The notes below the pieces were generated by a model. That model worked only from the letters and a program-made list of their open reading frames with translations, was not told where the DNA came from and made no database searches. Position numbers and translations under genes: made by a program. From the NCBI GenBank assembly GCA_025201705.1, contig MU617413.1:1-13702 (forward strand): a DNA stretch of 13,702 nucleotides, given 5' to 3'. Position 1 is the stretch's first letter. Each line of letters starts with the position of its first letter. This DNA is from Dissophora ornata (taxonomy: Eukaryota; Mortierellomycota; Mortierellomycetes; Mortierellales; Mortierellaceae). Below, piece by piece: positions 9,801 to 13,702 of the stretch.

Positions 9801-11210
9801 CTGCCATTCAACAATGTTGCTGGGTGCGCGGGCTCTCTCGTGGCTCAGGATCTTTGAGTGCGTAAAATCAAAAAGTCGCAGCTTTGTCTTGTTAACATCC
9901 AAGACAGCTGGGAGCGGCTCTCCGCCTTCGTGTGAAGAGCGCATATGCGCAGAGCCTTGTTGACTAGTGTCGGTAGACTGCTCCTGTTTTAGATTCTTTG
10001 AGCTCTCATCACCACCTGTCGGGTCTACATCGTGATATAGTGAAGAGGGGTTTCGCACAAGCGGTTTACGAGATTGACCTTGTCCTCCAAGCTTATTATC
10101 CGAGCTTTGTGTAGCGACATCCGTGTCAGGGCGCTCCCAGTGGAATGCTGTTGGGCAAATGGCGAGATGTGCGAGGTTCGATCGCTGTAGAGCTTCCAAT
10201 ATGCAAGCAGCCTTTAAACAAAATACCAGAAACGTAAATGCGTCTGGAAATGGGGATCCTGTTGGGTGCCTAGATTCCGCCTCCGAACTTTGATGACCAT
10301 CTGTATCGTCTAGACCGAGGAAGCGATGGTGCTGTGATGAAAGCAGATTTGACCCCAGCCTTCTCATGATCAAGATTGACATTCCTACTTGATCAAGGTC
10401 TATGAAATCCTCGACAATCCTGTTAAAGTACTTTTCGCCCTCAACAAGCCCCGCCTCATACACTGTTGGCTTAACTCCTGCAGAGTTGTTATGCCCATGC
10501 TCTGAACATCCATCCTTATTAGCGTCTGCCTCTGAGATCGTTTCCGGCTGCGAAGTCTCTGGCTCTGCAAACGCAAACCCGGGGGACATAGTGGCGTTTG
10601 GATCATAGCCAGAGTCGATGATTTGAAGTCGCTTCAAAATACGATGTTCATGTTGCAATATCACGCGAGATTGATGCAGTTTCGCGGTGATAAGTGCTCC
10701 GTCTGATATCCGCCTGCCCATCATCAGACCCATATTCCCTGCCTGCGAACCTCCTCGAAAATCATATCCGCTGACTTTGGGTGGCACAAACGCAGTGCTA
10801 TTCATGTACGAAGGCGCCTTGTACGGGTTGTCGTAAATGTCCTCTTGCTGGGGCTGTTGACGTGGCATGGATGATGAATGGATATGGTACCCAGTTCTTG
10901 AGAAAATATTGTTTGATTTACTATTGCCGCCGTTTTCGTTCATGATATTCGGGGATCGCGAGGAGTGTTGCTGTTGCCGGTGAGATGATGGTCCTGTGGA
11001 GGACGTTGTGATGGCTGGCGGCCGTTGATAGCTGGGCATGCCAGCGATTGGAGAGTGGTGAACCTCCGCGTATCTATGAGGCGGCTGAAGTAATACGGAG
11101 GCTAGTGAACCTTGGCCGAGGCGACTGGAAGGTTGGTGCGGTTGGTGCGTGGAAGTCGATGTGGCGCCATTGGTATGATTAGAAGGTGTTGGCGTTGAGG
11201 TAGGATTCAT
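636..11210 (-). CDS. Giant hybrid histidine kinase, Mak2/Mak3/Chk1 type (group X), 13 exons
   Basis: Predicted cytosolic sensor kinase that autophosphorylates on His and passes the phosphate to a C-terminal Asp, then presumably to an Hpt protein and response regulators. Exons on the minus strand: 11210-9629, 9543-9452, 9375-9292, 9199-8796, 8692-6584, 6482-6312, 6215-4058, 4000-3819, 3712-3507, 3398-1334, 1221-1110, 1008-862, 728-636. All junctions are GT...AG and in phase, giving 3134 residues. Domains by residue: low complexity 1-150, kinase-like 155-575, AAA/STAND ATPase 605-1190, helical repeats 1190-1815, low complexity 1830-1937, GAF 1937-2108, PAS 2112-2245, HisKA with H2257, HATPase_c to about 2540, degenerate receiver 2545-2823, Ser/Pro-rich linker, receiver 3000-3130. 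I see no signal peptide or membrane segment. The start is the first ATG after an in-frame TAA. Known homologues (S. pombe Mak2/Mak3, Candida Chk1) are about 2300-2500 residues, so this one is long, mostly through low-complexity inserts. Family is certain from domain order; the peroxide-sensing role is inferred from yeast homologues. Confidence 0.92.
645..1389 (-). other. Segment coding the C-terminal receiver domain, four exons
   Basis: Residues about 3000-3130. KNVLVAEDDFVSQKILEK provides the acidic residues E3007, D3008 and D3009. The phospho-acceptor is D3054 in YTIAIFDH, followed after splicing by HMPIMDG. GLSAD supplies the Thr/Ser position, and MDEYMTKP gives the conserved K3117. Three introns (1333-1222, 1109-1009, 861-729) interrupt it. 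The joined reading QLSTKE-SCIKAGMDEYMTKP is the normal receiver continuation and confirms the last intron. The protein ends 17 residues after the Lys with RYCCN and a TAA at 638-636. Confidence 0.92.
806..838. repeat. GT dinucleotide microsatellite inside the last intron
   Basis: A perfect run of (GT)16 plus G on the plus strand, read as a CA repeat in the kinase transcript. It sits in intron 12 (861-729), starting 23 nt after the donor GTAGTG. The acceptor TTTCTATAG and a CTGAC branch-like site lie downstream and are unaffected. This intron is the longest in the gene (133 nt against a typical 100), largely because of the repeat. Confidence 0.97.
1918..2754 (-). other. Segment coding a degenerate receiver-like domain
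   Basis: Residues about 2545-2823, in exon 10. It starts KKILVLSPNKPLRQQ where a receiver would have ILLVDDN, so the Mg-binding acidic pair is replaced by S2552-P2553. A later FDFILVDH keeps an Asp (D2643) at the position of the phospho-acceptor, and RLIKPVRR (K2805) matches the conserved Lys-Pro. The Asp-Lys distance is about 160 residues instead of roughly 50, because of acidic and Ser-rich inserts. A pseudo-receiver at this place is inferred, since phosphorylation without the acidic pair is unlikely. Confidence 0.65.
2767..3853 (-). other. Segment coding HisKA and HATPase_c, the histidine kinase core
   Basis: Residues about 2250-2540. The H-box is KSNFLANMSHELRTPFSGIL with H2257 as phospho-acceptor; it is completed by splicing across the intron 3818-3713. 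The N-box is NLIGNAIKF with N2375, the D-box KDQGIGM (about 2444) and the G-box YGGTGLGLSI (about 2472). All key residues of an active kinase are present. The exon 9/10 join (intron 3506-3399) yields EEILGDVCDLLVPLASRKGL, the standard linker between HisKA and the ATP-binding domain. Confidence 0.93.
3866..4324 (-). other. Segment coding the PAS domain, split by a 57-nt intron
   Basis: Residues about 2112-2245. Recognisable by LENMPCGIALWDATAE, YINSSWEDMTGYTVDEI and WRVLTHQDEV, then the PAC-like part SRYRLKDGSCRWAIVRM and WLTVTIDIDDQ, which leads into the HisKA helix. The intron 4057-4001 separates ETQ from SRYRLKDG. It is the shortest intron in the gene, but the joined sequence is an ordinary PAS beta-strand. 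Confidence 0.85.
4334..4849 (-). other. Segment coding the GAF sensor domain
   Basis: Residues about 1937-2108. The segment opens with VIEAMQVIASEIDLDLLL and continues with IGAKRCCVIIS, LCTPI and VGVLYMED, the pattern of GAF domains placed before the histidine kinase core in group X kinases. Two adjacent Cys residues sit in the beta-strand of KRCCVII. The ligand is unknown. In yeast homologues the sensory half of the protein responds to peroxide, but I see nothing here that defines the chemistry. Confidence 0.8.
5170..7285 (-). other. Segment coding the helical-repeat (TPR-like) region
   Basis: Residues about 1190-1830, mostly alpha-helical by composition and made of repeated helix pairs like those following the ATPase in this family. 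It ends with a segment reading SAKCFLANACKGYQNWGARG then FPEWF, which resembles the 'GA.AKV..L...P' signature closing the TPR-like region in homologues. Introns 6583-6483 and 6311-6216 bracket a small 171-nt exon inside it. The next hundred residues (about 1830-1937) are Gly/Ser/Ala-rich low complexity, probably a flexible linker to GAF. A role as a binding platform is inferred. Confidence 0.65.
7285..9160 (-). other. Segment coding the AAA/STAND-type ATPase domain
   Basis: Residues about 605-1190. The Walker A motif GPSGVGKT (715-722) is assembled only after splicing: its Lys codon is split by the intron at 8795-8693. Walker B is LIDDIHYAD with D846-D847. The later part (HKSWLAIRQLLLELYRNQTIYF) matches the winged-helix/lid region typical of these large signalling ATPases. 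A Ser/Gly/His-rich insert (near residues 880-910) and a GGGG stretch separate Walker B from that region. In this family the ATPase follows the kinase-like domain directly. Its biochemical role is not established; it is commonly thought to act as a nucleotide-driven switch or scaffold. Confidence 0.8.
9325..10748 (-). other. Segment coding the N-terminal Ser/Thr-kinase-like domain (probable pseudokinase)
   Basis: Residues about 155-575, spanning exons 1-3. The N-lobe reads GRRISDGALITAKL, with the expected ATP-anchoring Lys at K177 and a candidate alphaC Glu at E188. The C-lobe keeps LAPEQTGR and MDHRTDIYALGVTLF, the typical activation-loop end and helix F of this family. The catalytic loop, however, reads AHLAICPTAF (H348-L349-A350), where family members have HKDINPSN, so the catalytic Asp is Ala. 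The DFG motif is D448-F449-T450. About 90 low-complexity residues are inserted between the catalytic loop and DFT. The domain ends in exon 3 with RYQNAFGFKQDI, the usual lead-in to the ATPase domain. ATP binding may persist; phosphotransfer is unlikely. Confidence 0.85.
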
Positions 11211-11757
11211 ATTCGAAGGGAGTTCCTGCTGTTGCTGTTGACGATGCTTTTTGCGCGGTTGCCCCGTCCCCTTTGTGATTAGGCTGCTTTTTTTAATAAA
11301 AATACACAGAAAAAGGGAGTTGATGGCGAGCAGTTAAATCAGACGAGGCATTGAAGAGTGATGAGAGAGTAGAGAGATGAGTCTGGGAACGATGCAGGAT
11401 AACGATGAGAAGGGGGGAATGGGAAATCAAACTGCATTGGACAGCTACCGTCTTCGGCTGTCGACTTCTATCCGAGGCCCTCATTCGAATTACCCTTTTG
11501 CCGGGACTAAACTACAACTTGAGCGCTCCTGGCACCCTTGAGAGCATGCAGATACTCCCGCCGCTGTTGTCCAAACATTTTCGCTTTGGTCCTCCTTTGT
11601 GTTCAGTCCCTTATTTTTTTCTTCTTTTTCTGCATTCTGTACAACACAATAAAGCTGCAGATCATGCATGAAGATATCATGCAATCCAAGTGCCTGTTAT
11701 TGTTTTTCTAAATCGATCTACCACACTCTCTCTCTCCCTCTGTCTATTAACTCGTCC
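11211..11757. promoter_or_regulatory. Intergenic: uL10m 3' region and kinase promoter/leader
   Basis: This 547-bp gap lies between two minus-strand genes. Just below the uL10m stop the transcript-sense strand is GA-rich (plus strand CT-rich, 11720-11745), with a possible CAATAA signal about 55 nt after the stop. A 7-bp perfect inverted repeat with a 5-nt loop lies at 11665-11683. Nearer the kinase start, an ATG at 11484 opens a 63-codon frame ending at 11293, a candidate upstream ORF. The last 50 nt before the kinase ATG are a CAA/CAG-rich leader. I cannot place a TATA box or transcription start with confidence. Confidence 0.5.
11293..11484 (-). other. Candidate upstream ORF in the kinase leader
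   Basis: A true ATG at 11484-11482 begins 63 codons ending 83 nt before the kinase ATG, without overlap. The peptide (MRASDRSRQPKTVAVQ..., Ser/Leu-rich) resembles no family I know. If transcription starts upstream of it, ribosomes would meet it first and kinase translation could be damped. It may equally lie in the untranscribed promoter. Confidence 0.25.
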
Positions 11758-12634
11758 CTATTCGTCCGCCTTGGTCTCGCCCTCGCCCTCGCCACCAGAC
11801 TTGGCGTGTGCGTCCAGGTTCATGACAAGCAGCGTAGGGTTCATGTTCAGCAGCTGGACAAGGCGTCCACCTCCAGCCTGGCTCAACAGACCCACGACCT
11901 GCGACCGCAGCGTCTGGATGCCAGGCATCTCGACCATCTTCTTCATATCATCGACACTCACGAGCGCATCGTCAACCCTGCCTCCGAGCAAGATCATCTT
12001 GCTGTTCTTCTCAACGACCTTCCTGATCCCTCCAAGTCCCTTGGGCGTTTTGGACGATGACTCTGCCTCCTCCTCCTCCGGACTAATGTTACAGCTGATC
12101 ACACAAGTTGGTCCGTTGATCAATGGAGCCAAGTTGGCATAACGGGTCTCCTCCAATGCAGCGGAAAAGACTCCCAGACGCACGACCTTCATCTCTGCTC
12201 CAGCAGCAGTCAACTCTGTGCGCAATTGGATCAACTCTGTGACAGACATGTTGTTGTGTTGGCAGATCAACATGATACGGTTCGACGCAAGGATTTTGGC
12301 GTAGGTGTGGTGGAGAAAGGTCTTTTCAGGTCGAAATATCTTGCCATAGTTTGTCAACTTTTTTCCTGATGCTGCTGCTTCTGCTGCTGCTTTATTCCTT
12401 GGTGTAGGTGCCTTTGCTGTCTTTACTGGGATCTGTGTTGCTGTAGCATCTGTTGAAACAGAGGATAAAAACGTAAAAAAAAGAAAACAGTTAGAATGTA
12501 TAATGTCTGGAGGATACGCCCATTATTAGATGGTACAATTCTCTAATGATCTTACATTGGCGGAGGGCAGTCAAAGACCGCGATGAACGAGTAGCGAACC
12601 CTATGGCAACCAAAACACTTGGAACGGTTAGCAT
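11758..12634 (-). CDS. Mitochondrial large ribosomal subunit protein uL10m (Mrpl11 family)
   Basis: Structural protein of the mitochondrial large ribosomal subunit; uL10 anchors the L7/L12 stalk that recruits translation factors. Exons 12634-12556 and 12449-11758 (intron 12555-12450, donor GTAAGA, acceptor TTTCAACAG) give 256 residues, close to the 249 of yeast Mrpl11. Residues 1-27 form a typical presequence (MLTVPSVLVAIGFATRSSRS..., with Arg, Ser and hydrophobics and no acidic residue), ending in LRQY-ATATQ, an R-x-Y cleavage motif. The mature part has KTFLHHTYAKILASNRIMLI, NNMSVTELIQLRTEL and LINGPTCVIS, then GLGGIRKVVEKNSKMILLGG, as in uL10 proteins. An Ala-rich stretch (KAAAEAAASGKK) precedes the domain, and the C-terminus is acidic (GGEGEGETKADE). 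An in-frame TAG upstream of the ATG, and the need for a presequence, support this start. Confidence 0.9.
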
Positions 12635-13476
12635 TGGCCTAAATATAACCGATCCGTGCTTCTTTGGAAGGACAAGAAATGCCGTTGCTCCAGGGATGAC
12701 GGGAAAGCAGACGCCTCTAACTCTAAGTAGCTGGAGGGTCTCCAGATATACGGCATCCTATGAGCCTCAACGGGCATTGATTCCCATTGTCTGTCTCTCA
12801 GTGTCCATGTTCCAGTGAGAGTCAGTGTTACTGAAGGCTACCAGCGTGTTGCAAGCGCAAAAAAATGATCCCGCGTTTCATCCGCTTAAAGCATTCCATT
12901 GAGGCTTTCCCGGAACTACTGAGAGAGAGAAAGTCGAGCAGGAAGAGTAGGGCCATACCTCTTGCGGAGAACATCCTGGATGCGTGTCGAGAGGATGGAA
13001 TCAAGTCGAGGAAATGGATGCTAAGCAGGCCCGGTAGTCTCGAGCCGGAATCAGTTCCCTGTGCCAGAGGCCGTGTTTACTACGATCAGTGGCTCAGATT
13101 TGATCCTTCTGTTATCGTGCGTGCTGCGTCACGGGATCAACTGAATCCTGGAACCTGGGCGCTTGCATTAACCTCGATCCACCTCAAGCTCACTAGACAA
13201 CAGTGAGTAACGTAGAATGATCAGTCAGCTGCGCTGCGATTTGATTCCGGTTTGCGAATCTATGGTTCCGTTTAATGGTCAGCAGCTCCTGGTATGCGAT
13301 CGATGTGCCATGGTTACTACACTGACCGCTTTGCCACCAAAAAATCGGTAACTCTTGAGAAAATGACAGTCACTCCAAAATAAAGAGCTCTTCCCAAAAC
13401 AAACATAAAAAAAAAGAAAAGAAATAGAGAGGGTGTGCTTATTTCAACTTCATTCGCTTCTCTTCAGTCTACAACG
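12635..13476. promoter_or_regulatory. Divergent intergenic region between uL10m and the rightmost gene
   Basis: 842 bp between two gene starts that point away from each other, so it should contain both promoters. A TATATTTA lies about 10 nt before the uL10m ATG on the minus strand, probably in its leader. On the right side an A-rich tract (about 13405-13430) and a CT-rich stretch precede the ATG at 13477. A 10-bp palindrome AAGAGCTCTT sits at 13383-13392. One unassigned plus-strand frame (12865-13206) is listed separately. I see no tRNA or repeat family. Confidence 0.5.
12865..13206 (+). CDS. Unassigned 113-codon open frame
   Basis: An ATG-initiated frame of 113 codons with mixed, coding-like composition (Arg/Ser-rich first half, then VYYDQWLRFDPSVIV and LNPGTWALALTSIHLKL). 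I recognise no family. The frame is open from only ten codons upstream. It ends CAA CAG TGA, but the same bases form a strong donor CA|GTGAGT at 13203; splicing to the AG near 13282 would extend the protein by about 14 residues to a TGA near 13326. It lies inside the promoter interval of two divergent genes, which argues against it. It may be a small lineage-specific gene, a decayed fragment or chance. Confidence 0.25.
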   Translation: MIPRFIRLKHSIEAFPELLRERKSSRKSRAIPLAENILDACREDGIKSRKWMLSRPGSLEPESVPCARGRVYYDQWLRFDPSVIVRAASRDQLNPGTWALALTSIHLKLTRQQ

Positions 13477-13683
13477 ATGGCACCGAAATCAAGAGAACAT
13501 GTCGCCAGCGATGTCGAGTCGAGTGACGATGAAGGCGTCATCAAGAACTTGTACGTTGGAACTCAATGTCCATCGCGTAGTGCTCAGGATGTGACAAACG
13601 ACGCCCTTTTGAACAAAACCGGACGACAACACGAGGCGATACCAGAACAACCAGACAAAAAAGCTAACCCGCTCTCGTTCTGA
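13477..13683 (+). CDS. Acidic N-terminus of a rightward gene, probably first exon
   Basis: An ATG at 13477 in a typical fungal leader (CT-rich stretch, then ACAACGATGG) starts MAPKSREHVASDVESSDDEG, a Ser/Asp/Glu-rich start with casein-kinase-2-like sites. Uninterrupted, the frame ends with TGA at 13681-13683 after 68 residues. However, a good donor GTACGT occurs at 13551, after residue 24. Close to the window end GCTAACC and TTCTGACTCTCTCTTTG look like a branch site and pyrimidine tract, so an intron ending outside the window is likely and the downstream residues may not be coding. Short acidic starts of this kind occur in nuclear proteins such as PC4/Sub1-like coactivators, but nothing here proves it. 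Confidence 0.42.
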   Translation: MAPKSREHVASDVESSDDEGVIKNLYVGTQCPSRSAQDVTNDALLNKTGRQHEAIPEQPDKKANPLSF

Positions 13684-13702
13684 CTCTCTCTTTGTCGCCC
13701 CC

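Noticed and set aside
11758..12357. uL10m as a single-exon gene of 199 codons
   Set aside because: That frame begins at a TTG inside the conserved region. Splicing to an upstream exon supplies an ATG and a mitochondrial presequence in phase.
12546..12818. 90-codon plus-strand frame
   Set aside because: It overlaps the presequence exon and promoter of uL10m on the opposite strand, and the peptide is featureless.
13274..13340. Segment ending in CCACCA that hinted at a tRNA
   Set aside because: No cloverleaf can be drawn, and the B-box GGTTCNANNCC is absent.

Overview
The window looks like nuclear DNA from a filamentous or early-diverging fungus. The genes are rich in introns of about 57-133 nt with GT...AG ends and CTGAC-like branch sites. 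One gene encodes a fungal hybrid histidine kinase and another a nuclear-encoded mitochondrial ribosomal protein. Base composition and intron size would fit Mucoromycota/Mortierellomycota, but that placement is inference.

Almost the whole left and centre (636-11210, minus strand) is one very large gene that I reconstruct as 13 exons and 12 introns. All junctions are in phase, giving 9405 nt of coding sequence and 3134 residues. The product is a soluble hybrid histidine kinase of the fungal Mak2/Mak3/Chk1 type (group X). In order it has a low-complexity N-terminus, a Ser/Thr-kinase-like domain, a large AAA/STAND-type ATPase, a long helical-repeat region, GAF, PAS, HisKA with its phospho-accepting His, HATPase_c, a degenerate receiver, a Ser/Pro-rich linker and a C-terminal receiver. 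The kinase-like domain lacks the catalytic Asp (H-L-A where the family has H-K-D), so it is probably a pseudokinase. The first receiver has lost its acidic pair, while the last keeps its acidic pair, phospho-acceptor Asp and Lys. Such proteins feed a phosphorelay (His - Asp - Hpt protein - response regulator), in known yeasts linked to peroxide stress.

Upstream on the same strand (11758-12634) is a two-exon gene for mitochondrial large-subunit protein uL10m (yeast Mrpl11 family). Its first exon is exactly a mitochondrial presequence, and the intron falls in the codon just before the predicted cleavage site.

The edges are less certain. On the left (1-148, minus) an open frame with an ATG runs out of the window. 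On the right (from 13477, plus) an acidic N-terminus begins, probably the first exon of a gene that continues outside. Between 12635 and 13476 lies the divergent promoter region, with one unassigned 113-codon frame. I see no tRNA, rRNA, CRISPR array or transposon. The only clear repeat is a GT microsatellite inside the last intron of the kinase gene.
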